From Bacteroidales bacterium (GTDB taxonomy: Bacteria > Bacteroidota > Bacteroidia > Bacteroidales > UBA12077), in NCBI GenBank assembly GCA_030635365.1, contig DAOVYZ010000015.1:1-16303 (forward strand): a stretch of DNA of 16,303 nt, written 5' to 3'. Shown one piece after another: positions 1 to 8,099 of the stretch; position 1 is the first letter of the stretch; every line of letters starts with the position of its first letter. The position numbers and the translations under genes were made by a program. Under the pieces are notes generated by a model. The model saw only the letters and a list, made by a program, of their open reading frames with translations, was not told the origin of the DNA and ran no database searches.

Positions 1-21
1 AAAAGTTTATAAAAAAGCTTT

Positions 22-115
22 GCCACTAAAACTCGAAGACTCAAAATAGCACAAAAAAACAATTAATCAGCATATTATGGTTTCGTGAATTTTTGTGCTT
101 TTGTGTTTTTGTGGC
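22..115. repeat. Imperfect inverted repeat (25-nt arms)
   Basis: The left arm (22-46) and right arm (91-115) are inverted copies that agree at about 19 of 25 positions and are separated by a 44-nt AT-rich spacer. The outer ends are the matching GCCAC and GTGGC, and the inner parts are CA-rich on the left and TG-rich on the right. The element lies outside any gene, upstream of purD. Similar GCCAC...CACAAA / TTTGTG...GTGGC elements recur between genes in many Bacteroidota, as far as I recall. It may be a dispersed palindromic repeat or the terminator region of a gene left of the window. The arms are seen directly; the family assignment is from memory. Confidence 0.55.
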
Positions 116-195
116 TGAAATTGGCCTTTTTGGACAGCCTCACGGTTTTATAACTTTAGGAGGATTAAATTTAAAGTTTTCTTATCAAAACTGAT

Positions 196-203
196 TATCT
201 TTG
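196..203 (+). promoter_or_regulatory. Candidate -7 box for purD (TATCTTTG)
   Basis: TATCTTTG fits the Bacteroidota -7 consensus TAnnTTTG exactly and ends 22 nt before the purD ATG, which implies a short leader. No convincing -33 TTG/TTTG box lies at the expected 17-23 nt upstream (the stretch there reads AGTTTTC), so the call rests on one element. An AGGAGG-like string at 158-163 has no start codon behind it and is not the purD ribosome binding site. Confidence 0.4.
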
Positions 204-225
204 CCTGAAACTAAATAAATAAAAT

Positions 226-1497
226 ATGAATATTCTTCTTTTGGGCTCAGGAGGCCGGGAACATGCTTTAGCTTGGAAAATTAATCAAAGTGATGCAATT
301 GGAAAGTTTTATATTGCTCCGGGAAATGCAGGTACTGCAGAAATTGGAGATAATATCGACATAAATATTTCTGACTTTAAAGCCATTAAGAGTATTGTGA
401 TTAATAAAAGTATTGATATAGTTATTGTTGGGCCTGAACAACCACTGGTTGATGGAATCGGCGATTATTTTTTGAATGATAAAATATTGAATAAAATACC
501 GGTAATTGGGCCTACAAAGGGAGGTGCGATGCTAGAGGGGAGTAAGGATTTTGCAAAGGATTTTATGGTAAGAAATAAGATTCCAACAGCAAAATACGAG
601 TCATTTACAAAACCAAGTTTGGAAGAAGGGAAAAAGTTTTTAGAAAAATTATCACCTCCCTATGTTCTTAAGGCAGATGGTTTGGCAGCAGGTAAAGGGG
701 TATTAATAATTGATGATTTGAACGAAGCAAAAGATTCATTAGAAAAAATGCTTAATGGGAAGTTTGGCAGTGCGAGCAGTAAGGTTGTTGTAGAAGAGTT
801 TTTAAAGGGAATTGAGCTTTCAGTATTTGTTATTACAGATGGTAAATCATATAAGATATTACCGGAAGCAAAAGATTATAAAAGAATAGGAGAGGGAGAT
901 ACCGGTTTAAATACGGGTGGGATGGGAGCTGTTTCGCCTGTACCATTTGCTGACAAGGAGTTTTTAGCAAAAGTTGAAGAGAGGATTATAAAACCTACAA
1001 TTGAAGGTTTAATAAAAGAGAAGATTAAGTATAAAGGTTTTATTTTCTTTGGTTTAATTAAGGTCAATGAAGATCCATATGTTATAGAATATAATGTACG
1101 AATGGGTGATCCTGAAGCGGAAGTAGTTGTCCCGAGAATAAAAACAGATTTAGTAGATTTACTGAAGCATACTGCAAATAATACTCTACAAGAGGCAGTA
1201 ATTGAATATGATGATAGAACATGCACCACAGTGATGCTGGTATCGAAAGGTTATCCGGGGAATTATCAAAAAGGTAAAACTATTAGGAATGTTGAAAAAG
1301 TTGAGGACTCTATTTTATTCCATGCAGGAACAAGGCTTTCTGAATCTGATATTGTGACAAATGGAGGGCGTGTAATAGCAATAAGTTCTTTTGGTAATAA
1401 TATGCAGGAAGCATTAGCTAAAAGTTATAAAAATGCCAACATAATTAAATTTGAAGGCAAAAATTACAGAAATGATATTGGGTTTGATTTAAAATAA
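226..1497 (+). CDS. purD: Phosphoribosylamine--glycine ligase (GAR synthetase)
   Basis: PurD ligates glycine to 5-phosphoribosylamine with ATP to give glycinamide ribonucleotide, the second step of de novo purine synthesis, in the cytosol. The 423-residue protein has the usual length of bacterial monofunctional PurD. Recognisable motifs are GSGGREH at residues 7-13 (N-terminal domain), GPEQPLVDG near 69-77, KADGLAAGKG at 149-158 (ATP-grasp), LNTGGMGA at 228-235, and NVRMGDPE at 290-297 with the metal-binding Asn/Glu. The C-terminal GGRVIAISSFG segment (380-390) is also typical. The start is set by the family N terminus (MNILLLGSGG) and by the -7 box 22 nt upstream. A membrane-protein gene follows after 4 nt and is probably co-transcribed. 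The identification is secure. Confidence 0.97.
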   Translation: MNILLLGSGGREHALAWKINQSDAIGKFYIAPGNAGTAEIGDNIDINISDFKAIKSIVINKSIDIVIVGPEQPLVDGIGDYFLNDKILNKIPVIGPTKGGAMLEGSKDFAKDFMVRNKIPTAKYESFTKPSLEEGKKFLEKLSPPYVLKADGLAAGKGVLIIDDLNEAKDSLEKMLNGKFGSASSKVVVEEFLKGIELSVFVITDGKSYKILPEAKDYKRIGEGDTGLNTGGMGAVSPVPFADKEFLAKVEERIIKPTIEGLIKEKIKYKGFIFFGLIKVNEDPYVIEYNVRMGDPEAEVVVPRIKTDLVDLLKHTANNTLQEAVIEYDDRTCTTVMLVSKGYPGNYQKGKTIRNVEKVEDSILFHAGTRLSESDIVTNGGRVIAISSFGNNMQEALAKSYKNANIIKFEGKNYRNDIGFDLK

Positions 1498-1501
1498 AAA
1501 A

Positions 1502-2506
1502 ATGCTGCAGAATATATTAAAAAGTAATCATCCCTTTGTTATTGGTTTCATTATTATCTCGGCAATATTGCTTTGGGTATTTTCATTTATAGAGCCAGTT
1601 GGAATTGAAATTCCGGTTGATGCAATGAGTACGCCGTTTTATGCTTTTGTGGCAAACCTATTTCCTTTAAATACTTTTGGTTCGGGGATAACTGCATTGA
1701 TTTTGGTTCTTATTCAAAGTTTATTATTGGTTCAGTTTAATAAAAAGTATATTCTAATAAACAGCAGGACATATTTACCAGCTTTTTTCTATATTTTAAT
1801 TTCCGGTAGTTTTATTCATTTACAAAGACTAAATCCTGCAATAATAGGCACATTATTTATTTTTATATCTATTCATTATATCTTTAGTATTTATCGGTCA
1901 GACTATGCTTTAAATAAACTTTATATTGCAGGTTTTTTTATTGCGCTTGCTTCTTTATTTTGGGCACCATTAGCAATAATTTTTTTATTAGTATTTATTT
2001 CGTTAACCATTTTAAGGCCATTAATTGGGAGAGAATGGATTGCCGGTATATTAGGGTTTTTTACTCCATATTTGTTTGTTCTGGTTTATTATTACGTTTT
2101 TTCTGATCAAGAGAAACTGTATACAATAATTGATACATTCACAGGTAATTTTTCTTTAATAAAAGAATTTTATCCTATTCATTTTTCTTATTATATTTTT
2201 TATGGATTTTTATTATTGATGATTATTCTTGCCAGTTATACTATTATTATAAACTATCAAAAGAAGAAAATAAGGACAAGAAAGTTTTTTGAAATAAATT
2301 GGTGGATGTTTTTAATGGGAATGATGTTATTTATTTTTCTTAAAAATGTTTCTTATGAGATTATTTATTTCCTTGCATTACCGACATCATTTCTCTTAAC
2401 GGATTATTTTTATTCAATCAGAAAATCGTGGTATATTAATGGCATACTATTCATATTGATTGGTGCAATTATTTATATTCAAATAATGACCCATTACATT
2501 TTGTAG
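1502..2506 (+). CDS. Polytopic inner-membrane protein, DUF6427-like
   Basis: This 334-residue protein is almost entirely hydrophobic, with about nine or ten predicted membrane helices (roughly 11-30, 61-78, 90-103, 112-131, 140-172, 180-200, 227-250, 266-282, 284-303, 311-331). Short basic loops such as QKKKIRTRK near 254-262 point to cytoplasmic sides. The segment NSRTYLPAFFYILISGSF (87-104), followed by HLQRLNPAIIGTLF (106-119), resembles the Bacteroidota-specific DUF6427 family as I remember it. No catalytic motif is visible and the function of that family is unknown to me. It begins 4 nt after the purD stop and ends 14 nt before the convergent minus-strand operon, so it is probably the last gene of a purD transcript. 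The membrane nature is certain; the family name is moderately sure. Confidence 0.8.
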   Translation: MLQNILKSNHPFVIGFIIISAILLWVFSFIEPVGIEIPVDAMSTPFYAFVANLFPLNTFGSGITALILVLIQSLLLVQFNKKYILINSRTYLPAFFYILISGSFIHLQRLNPAIIGTLFIFISIHYIFSIYRSDYALNKLYIAGFFIALASLFWAPLAIIFLLVFISLTILRPLIGREWIAGILGFFTPYLFVLVYYYVFSDQEKLYTIIDTFTGNFSLIKEFYPIHFSYYIFYGFLLLMIILASYTIIINYQKKKIRTRKFFEINWWMFLMGMMLFIFLKNVSYEIIYFLALPTSFLLTDYFYSIRKSWYINGILFILIGAIIYIQIMTHYIL

Positions 2507-2520
2507 AATAATTAATAGAA

Positions 2521-2985
2521 TTACAATCTCTTCACAAAAGATAAGAGAGTAACAGCAAGACCCTGTTTCCCTTCTTTAAAAGTAATAAACATGTGGTATA
2601 CACCTGTTGTTGAGCATTTAAAGCTAACTTTGGGATAGTATTTCCCAGTTGATATTATATAATTTGTAACAAGCAGTCTATTATTATCATATAACTGGAA
2701 AATAGCTTCTCCAGGATAGTCTCTTGAGTTACAAATTGAGAATAAATATTCGGTATTTTTACTAAGTACAACAGAATATACTGCTCTTGGAGCCTCTTCT
2801 CCGGGTTTTGCCTCATCAAGTTTTATTTGGAAATCTTTCAAAAGGGTAGCATCACCTGTAGCGTGACCAGCTACCATCCCGCAAATATCAACTAATTCCT
2901 GACCTGATTGGGCATAAAGTTTTGTGTTTCCAAATAAGATTATTAAAAATAAAGTAGGTATTATATAAATAGTTTTCATTCTCAT
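2521..2985 (-). CDS. Small exported protein of unknown function
   Basis: This 154-residue protein begins with an n-region MRMK and a hydrophobic stretch (5-20), followed by a likely signal peptidase I site after LYA (residue 25), so the mature form would start QSGQE. The mature part has three cysteines (C35, C85, C124) and alternating hydrophobic strands. Phrases such as FQLYDNNRLLVTN (96-108) and CSTTGVYHMFI (124-134) resemble beta-sandwich domains of the pre-peptidase C-terminal (PPC) type, but this is only a resemblance. There is no lipobox and no obvious T9SS sorting domain. It is the last gene of the ten-gene minus-strand run, 7 nt behind the lipoprotein gene, and converges on the purD-linked membrane protein. 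I do not recognise a function; a periplasmic partner of the upstream transporter is an inference from position. Confidence 0.8.
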   Translation of the reverse strand: MRMKTIYIIPTLFLIILFGNTKLYAQSGQELVDICGMVAGHATGDATLLKDFQIKLDEAKPGEEAPRAVYSVVLSKNTEYLFSICNSRDYPGEAIFQLYDNNRLLVTNYIISTGKYYPKVSFKCSTTGVYHMFITFKEGKQGLAVTLLSFVKRL

Positions 2986-2992
2986 GTTCTTC

Positions 2993-3910
2993 TTACAACT
3001 GTATAATTTTATTGCGAACTTCTACTGTTTTATCAATAATTTTGAAAAGAGTTTCATCTGAAATTTCAATGAACTGCTTATCATTCTGTTTAAAAATTAA
3101 CATACCATCTTCTTCTATTGCTTCCGGTTCTCCCTTTTCATAAGTTATGGTTACTTCTCTATAAATCTCTTGTATTACAGATAAATCATCAATTAGCTCT
3201 TTAAACCTGGGATCTCTTTCATAGTTCTTTAATAATAACATTAGATTACTTAATATAATTTTTTGCTCTCCTATTTTTTCTGAGAGTTCAGCATTAGGAG
3301 ATTTTTTAATTACTTCTCCCAATAAATAAATACTTTCAATCCAAACACCTGCTACTATCAAAGAACTAAGACTACTTCTGTTGCTTTCACGCAAATATCG
3401 GTCCATTTGATTAAAATTTTGAACAGATATATACATTAGAGAGTCAAGATTTTGATTATTGGTGGCTAATCGTTTAAGGGTTGTAAAGTCAAAAAATTGT
3501 CCAACGCGAATTCCATCGGCAAGAGTTTTAATCGCATGAATATAATCAATTACAGATGAAGTTTTATTATACATGTTCTGATATCCCAGGTCAGCACCGA
3601 AAATACCTAAACCAATAGCCTTCTTAAAACTCGTATTATAATTGTCAATATAGTCCGTTGTTGCCAAATAATCCTGGGAATAAGGAACTCCAACAGCTTT
3701 TATTAAAGCTGCAATTTCAACGGGTGATGAAATATTTTGAACAATATCACCCATAGCCTGTTCTGATATTTCCAGCTCTCCTTCATATATTATTGAGTCC
3801 GGTATTTCGAATTCTTTGGAAAAGTCAGTATCTTTTTGTTTATCTGAAGGACAAGCCGTAAATAGCAATAAAGGTAAAAGTATGTAAATCAGTCGTTTGC
3901 TCATGGTCAA
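2993..3910 (-). CDS. Putative lipoprotein, largely alpha-helical
   Basis: The 305-residue product has a lipoprotein signal: a basic start (MTMSKR), a leucine-rich core and the lipobox LFTAC with the acylated cysteine at residue 20. An acidic, polar tether follows (about 21-50). Two in-frame ATGs compete, at codons 1 and 3; the second (MSKRLI) gives an equally good signal. The mature part is predicted helical, with conserved-looking phrases such as SSPVEIAALIKAVGVPYS (61-78) and a helix-rich C-terminal half. No catalytic motif is visible and I do not recognise the family. It lies between the ABC transporter (59-nt gap, with a candidate promoter) and the small secreted protein (7-nt gap). Its place beside a transporter with a large extracytoplasmic insert suggests an envelope partner, which is an inference. 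Confidence 0.8.
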   Translation of the reverse strand: MTMSKRLIYILLPLLLFTACPSDKQKDTDFSKEFEIPDSIIYEGELEISEQAMGDIVQNISSPVEIAALIKAVGVPYSQDYLATTDYIDNYNTSFKKAIGLGIFGADLGYQNMYNKTSSVIDYIHAIKTLADGIRVGQFFDFTTLKRLATNNQNLDSLMYISVQNFNQMDRYLRESNRSSLSSLIVAGVWIESIYLLGEVIKKSPNAELSEKIGEQKIILSNLMLLLKNYERDPRFKELIDDLSVIQEIYREVTITYEKGEPEAIEEDGMLIFKQNDKQFIEISDETLFKIIDKTVEVRNKIIQL

Positions 3911-3934
3911 TTTTCTTGTATTTCAGTTATGTTG

Positions 3935-3942
3935 CAAATTTA
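3935..3942 (-). promoter_or_regulatory. Candidate internal -7 box before the lipoprotein gene
   Basis: Read on the minus strand, this is TAAATTTG, an exact match to the Bacteroidota -7 pattern TAnnTTTG, ending 24 nt before the first ATG of the lipoprotein gene. It sits in the widest gap (59 nt) of the minus-strand run, where an internal promoter would be expected. I see no good TTG/TTTG -33 element at 17-23 nt spacing, so the call is tentative. Confidence 0.35.
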
Positions 3943-3969
3943 ACACAATCCATAAAGATATAAAAATAA

Positions 3970-6900
3970 TCAATATTTAGAAATATATTTTTTTATCTTG
4001 ATTTTTTCTGGTAAATCGAGTACTTTTTTAAGTAATTCGTAATATAAAGTAAAATAAAAAAATGCAGTTATTACCCATATAAATATTAGATTAAACCAAT
4101 ATGTATCATGATATTTGCCGGCAAAATATTTCCTGGGAGCATAAAAATGAGACCTAAAATTAAAGTAACCCTCTATATCAGGGTCTCTATAAATTGGGTC
4201 TACTTGCTGAATTAATTCATTTTTATACTGTATGATTTTATTTTTCTCAAATACCTTTTTAACTTGATCTTCTACACTTTCATTGTGAAAAACATTTCTT
4301 TTTTTACGGTATAAGTCCGGATTTGTTTTCAGCAAATAACGAATTATATTTTCTTTTTCATTATTGGCCTTTTGGAAAATAGTACCATAAAATGTTTCCA
4401 ATCTCTCAATATATTCTCTGGATTTATCTAAAACAATTTGATTTAACAGTACGGTATCTAGTTGATGTGCAGATTCAAATACTATTCCTGTTCTAACCTC
4501 TTCCTTTTGTAATTCAGCTTTAAGTAATTTTAGGTCATCAGTTATCTTTAATTTGACCTCTTCGTTTTCATTAATTTTATATAAGTTATCTTCAATATAA
4601 GTAAGCCGTTTTTCTAATTCAGTCAAATAATAAACTTGCTTAAAATCAGCGTTACTTTCACGTTTTTCAATTTCATAAAAAGTTTTTTCGAATTCGTTGT
4701 TTTTGAATTGATTCACCATTAAAGCTTCAAATGACCATTTTGTTGGCATAAATTCTGCAATAAAAGGGACCTTCTTCACACTTCCAATGGCGCGATTCAT
4801 TTTATCAAAAGGAAACATCGCACCACTTAATATCATCATCGGGATCATTAAAAGAGGAATTAAGATGTAGATCGTAACTGCTGAGTTAAATGAGGCAGAT
4901 ACATTTAATCCCATCATATTTGCAAAAGCTGCTGTTGTAAACAGAGCAAACCAGTATTCAAATGTCATAGCTCTTATACCCAATATATTATTGGCGATAA
5001 GCACAAACAGAATTGCTTGAATCGCAGATATAGAAAAAAGTATAATAATTTTTGATATAAGATAACTAGATCTACTTAAATTGAGAAAGGCTTCTCGTTT
5101 TAATATTTTGCGGTCACGGAATATTTCTTCGGCACTAACGGTTAATCCTAGGAACAATGCTACAATAAGCCCCATAAATATATAAATATTGATATTCTCA
5201 TTTTCTCTAAAGATGTATAAATTAGAGTTGGGGTCAGCAATATACCTGATAATATAAGAAAGAATGAATCCTAAAACCGGAGCTTCTAATAAGTTTAGGG
5301 CAATATATTGAGTATTACTTATTTTAGATAGGAAATCCCGTATGGTATAAATTTTGAGTTGTCGAAACCATGATGGGATATTTAATGTAGATGGGGGAGG
5401 GTCTTTTATTTTCTTAACTTTACTTAGTTTAATATTGTCAACAAATTTTTCTTCCCATTTTGGTGGTGAAATTTTTCTTTTTGGTGTATATTTTCCATAT
5501 TCATCAACAACTTTAGCTTCTATAATATTGAAAATGAGCTCAGGATTTACATTACCGCATGTAGGGCATTCACCAACACCACTATTTATTTGAGTATCAA
5601 GTCTCTTGAAATACATAACTCCTTCTACCGGATTGCCGTAATATATCATATACCCTCCGGTATCCAGAATCATCATATTATCAAACATTTTGTATATGTC
5701 TGATGAAGGCTGATGTATTACAACAAAAATAAGTTTTCCTTTTAATGCCAATTCTCTAAGAAGGTCCATTACGTTTTCGGAATCACGGGAAGAAAGTCCT
5801 GAAGTTGGCTCATCTACAAGGAGTATTGATGGCTCCCGTATTAGTTCCAAAGCAATATTTAAACGTTTTCTTTGCCCCCCACTAATCATTTTATTTAAAG
5901 GGGAGCCAACCTTTAAATCTTTACGGTTATATAAACCCAAACTGGTTAACGTTTTATTTACTAATTCAACAATTTCTTCATCTGTTTTATTGTTAAAACA
6001 TAATTTGGCATTATAATAAAGATTTTGAAAAACAGTTAACTCTTCAATCAATAAATCATCTTGTGGTATATAACCAATAACACCCTCAAGTTTTTCTTTT
6101 TCGTTATGAAGATTAATCCCATTAATAAGAATCTCTCCACTAGTGGGGCTATTTAGTCCTGTTAAAACATTTAATAAAGTTGTTTTCCCTGCACCACTAG
6201 CTCCCATAAGGCCTATTAATTTACCTTGTTCTTCTGAAAAACTTATGTTCCTTAATCCTTTATCTCCATTTGGGAAAACATAATTAATGTCATTAGCAGT
6301 ATATGAAATTTTAGTAGATGTACTATCTGCAAGGTAGTGGGCAACAATATCACTGTAATATATAGGTTTGCCTTTAGGGAGTTTAATTGTCCCACCATTA
6401 GCAAATAAGTAGATTCTGTTATTACTAACCGGGAGGCCATTTAAAAAAATATCTTCCTGGCCATTATATCGCATAAAATAGAGATCAACACTCTTTACCT
6501 GAAGGATAAAAATATTACCGTCTAAGGCTTCGACTTTTACATGTTTAGCAATTTTACATTGGGTTTCTTTATCATTAATAACAAGGTTGCCAGGAGTATC
6601 TATTTTTGATATTTCATTGTTTATTACAAAGCTCTCTATACTAAGGAATTCTTCTTTGGTGAGTTTAAAAACTTCAGCTACTGTGTTTATAATAGCCATT
6701 CGTTGTTCTGAAAACTTTCTATCTGCATTAACTAATTCAAAAAGTCTTACCAGAACAATAACTTTTTGTTTTTGGGTTAAGGTTTTATTAATTTTTTTAC
6801 AAAGTCCTAAAATCCTTACAGAATCTTTAACCGATGTTAATTTTACCTTTTCATTTTTTTCAGCTTTTTCTCCTGTAAATCCGGCTTTATCATCAAAAAG

Positions 6901-7047
6901 AGCTAAATATTCCGGTACAGCTTCATCATTTAATTGTTGAGTTAAGAAGTTTTTAACAAATTCCCTTTCGCTGGATTCTACACCTTCATCTTGTTTTGCA
7001 ATAATTGCAAACAATTGCATAAGGGCTTTTAAAATTTCTTCACTCAT
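3970..7047 (-). CDS. TerB/FHA-like ABCG-type ABC transporter with giant extracytoplasmic insert
   Basis: This 1025-residue fusion has several parts in order. A TerB-like helical domain (about 1-140, with two acidic repeats around DEGVESSE and NADRKFSE) is followed by a small FHA-like beta domain (about 160-235). A complete nucleotide-binding domain follows: Walker A GASGAGKT 282-289, Q-loop Q329, signature SGGQ 389-392, Walker B with D412/E413, H-loop H445. The FVVIHQPSSD phrase and the NBD-then-TMD order are typical of ABCG/White half-transporters. A CPTC pair (C494/C497) precedes an ABC2-type membrane domain with helices near 584-603, 620-640, 661-685, 695-715 and 722-745. About 235 polar, coiled-coil-like residues (745-980) come next, then a last helix (984-1004) and a basic tail. 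By ABCG topology this insert faces the periplasm; the equivalent loop is usually much shorter. It follows the SiaC-like gene by 45 nt. The substrate and direction of transport are unknown. Confidence 0.9.
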   Translation of the reverse strand: MSEEILKALMQLFAIIAKQDEGVESSEREFVKNFLTQQLNDEAVPEYLALFDDKAGFTGEKAEKNEKVKLTSVKDSVRILGLCKKINKTLTQKQKVIVLVRLFELVNADRKFSEQRMAIINTVAEVFKLTKEEFLSIESFVINNEISKIDTPGNLVINDKETQCKIAKHVKVEALDGNIFILQVKSVDLYFMRYNGQEDIFLNGLPVSNNRIYLFANGGTIKLPKGKPIYYSDIVAHYLADSTSTKISYTANDINYVFPNGDKGLRNISFSEEQGKLIGLMGASGAGKTTLLNVLTGLNSPTSGEILINGINLHNEKEKLEGVIGYIPQDDLLIEELTVFQNLYYNAKLCFNNKTDEEIVELVNKTLTSLGLYNRKDLKVGSPLNKMISGGQRKRLNIALELIREPSILLVDEPTSGLSSRDSENVMDLLRELALKGKLIFVVIHQPSSDIYKMFDNMMILDTGGYMIYYGNPVEGVMYFKRLDTQINSGVGECPTCGNVNPELIFNIIEAKVVDEYGKYTPKRKISPPKWEEKFVDNIKLSKVKKIKDPPPSTLNIPSWFRQLKIYTIRDFLSKISNTQYIALNLLEAPVLGFILSYIIRYIADPNSNLYIFRENENINIYIFMGLIVALFLGLTVSAEEIFRDRKILKREAFLNLSRSSYLISKIIILFSISAIQAILFVLIANNILGIRAMTFEYWFALFTTAAFANMMGLNVSASFNSAVTIYILIPLLMIPMMILSGAMFPFDKMNRAIGSVKKVPFIAEFMPTKWSFEALMVNQFKNNEFEKTFYEIEKRESNADFKQVYYLTELEKRLTYIEDNLYKINENEEVKLKITDDLKLLKAELQKEEVRTGIVFESAHQLDTVLLNQIVLDKSREYIERLETFYGTIFQKANNEKENIIRYLLKTNPDLYRKKRNVFHNESVEDQVKKVFEKNKIIQYKNELIQQVDPIYRDPDIEGYFNFRSHFYAPRKYFAGKYHDTYWFNLIFIWVITAFFYFTLYYELLKKVLDLPEKIKIKKYISKY

Positions 7048-7092
7048 AATTTAAGGTTAAAATGATAGAAAGTAAAAAAACTATAAAAGCAA

Positions 7093-7473
7093 TTATAATG
7101 TATAACTTATTTGCTCAAAAGGTATATCAACAATATCTGCATATTCTTCACCTGCCTCTTCCATATCTTCATCATCTTCAGGATAGAACCATTTTATCAA
7201 AACTTCTTTCCCACTTTCATGCATTTCTTCAAGTTTCATTAAGATGTCAAGAATTAATTTTGAAGATGCTGTATTAAAATAAACAAGTTTGAATGCAAAA
7301 GCTGTTTTATCGTTGGCTTCTTCCTGATAGTCGTCAAGCCAATTTAATATTGGCTCATAAAATGTCGACACATCTTCAGGAAGTGATCTGCCTGAAATTT
7401 CAAAAATGCCATTGTTCTTGTCAAGAATAATGGTCGGAGTATCGTCAGTCCCTTTGATCTTTATTACTTCCAT
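7093..7473 (-). CDS. SiaC-like phosphoprotein (DUF1987)
   Basis: At 126 residues this matches the small DUF1987/SiaC family. In Pseudomonas aeruginosa, SiaC is phosphorylated on Thr68 by the kinase SiaB, dephosphorylated by the PP2C phosphatase SiaA, and in its unphosphorylated form activates the diguanylate cyclase SiaD. Here the phrase YFNTASS puts a threonine exactly at residue 68 in the corresponding motif. The N-terminal beta strands (EVIKIKGTDDTPTIIL) and the acidic loop YPEDDEDMEEAGEE (97-110) are typical of the family. It lies 12 nt behind the SiaB-like kinase and 45 nt before the ABC transporter. Family membership is clear. The output partner must differ from Pseudomonas, or be encoded elsewhere, because no GGDEF protein is in the window. 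Confidence 0.9.
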   Translation of the reverse strand: MEVIKIKGTDDTPTIILDKNNGIFEISGRSLPEDVSTFYEPILNWLDDYQEEANDKTAFAFKLVYFNTASSKLILDILMKLEEMHESGKEVLIKWFYPEDDEDMEEAGEEYADIVDIPFEQISYTL

Positions 7474-7485
7474 GGTATACTGTTT

Positions 7486-8061
7486 TTAAGCATTTCTAGA
7501 AATTGATGATGTTAATAGAAAGAATGAACTTCCTTCGTCTATAGGTAAAAAGTAAAATTCGAGTTTATTGCCTGTTTTACGGGCAATATCAATAAACCCA
7601 AGTCCTGCACCTCCTTTTTCAGAAAGCCTGCCTTCTTTCATCTGACTTTTATAAAGTTGTTTAAGGCCTTCCTTATCCAGTGTATTTATCTGGTTGAGCA
7701 TTTTGGTAAGTTCTTCGATTTTATCATTTTCTATAACATTTCCTGTTGTTACATGATAATCGTTTTTTCCTTTACTTACCATAAAAATCCCTCGTCCTGC
7801 AAAAAGAAAATCATCTGACCCAAATGAATCAGCATGTTTACTTATGTTTTGCAAACATTCAACCATAACATGGAATACTTTCTTTTGAACAGAATTAGCT
7901 TCTGATTCTTTCGCCATATTCGATTCTGTCAGAGAAGTAAATGCTTTGGTAATTTGGTGTGTAATCTCACCTTCATATACCAAAGTAATTTCGTGAGCTT
8001 TCATTGATCTGTAAAAGTCATAAACAAATTCCAGAAAGCCTTTTACATTACTTTTATCCAT
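7486..8061 (-). CDS. SiaB-family protein kinase (DUF6272, GHKL fold)
   Basis: The 191-residue protein resembles the SiaB/DUF6272 kinases, which phosphorylate the partner SiaC protein using a histidine-kinase-like ATPase fold rather than a canonical Ser/Thr kinase fold. An N-box-like helix VECLQNISKHA (67-77) carries E68 and N72, and a glycine-rich GGAGLGFIDIARKTG stretch (150-164) forms the ATP lid or G-box. No transmembrane helix or sensor domain is present, so it is likely a soluble cytosolic kinase controlled by its partners. The gene follows the phosphatase gene by 38 nt and precedes the SiaC-like gene by 12 nt, which preserves the SiaA-B-C order. Confidence in the family is high; activity and specificity are inferred from the family. 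Confidence 0.88.
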   Translation of the reverse strand: MDKSNVKGFLEFVYDFYRSMKAHEITLVYEGEITHQITKAFTSLTESNMAKESEANSVQKKVFHVMVECLQNISKHADSFGSDDFLFAGRGIFMVSKGKNDYHVTTGNVIENDKIEELTKMLNQINTLDKEGLKQLYKSQMKEGRLSEKGGAGLGFIDIARKTGNKLEFYFLPIDEGSSFFLLTSSISRNA

Positions 8062-8099
8062 AGGTTGTAAAATTAATATTTATTAAAATTAATAAAAAA

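Noticed and set aside
158..163. AGGAGG, a perfect Shine-Dalgarno-like string
   Set aside because: No start codon with an open frame follows within normal spacing, and purD begins more than 60 nt downstream. Genes in this window generally lack such sites, so it is probably chance.
876..1229. 117-codon open frame on the minus strand inside purD
   Set aside because: It is antisense to strongly conserved purD coding sequence, and its translation has no recognisable domain or signal.
2527..2548. Inverted repeat TCTCTT/AAGAGA at the 3' end of the small secreted-protein gene
   Set aside because: A six-pair stem with a ten-nt loop inside coding sequence and no following T-run on the minus strand is not convincing as a terminator.
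7062..7277. 71-codon plus-strand frame starting in the gap before the transporter gene
   Set aside because: Most of it overlaps the SiaC-like gene in antisense and its translation is low-complexity and featureless.
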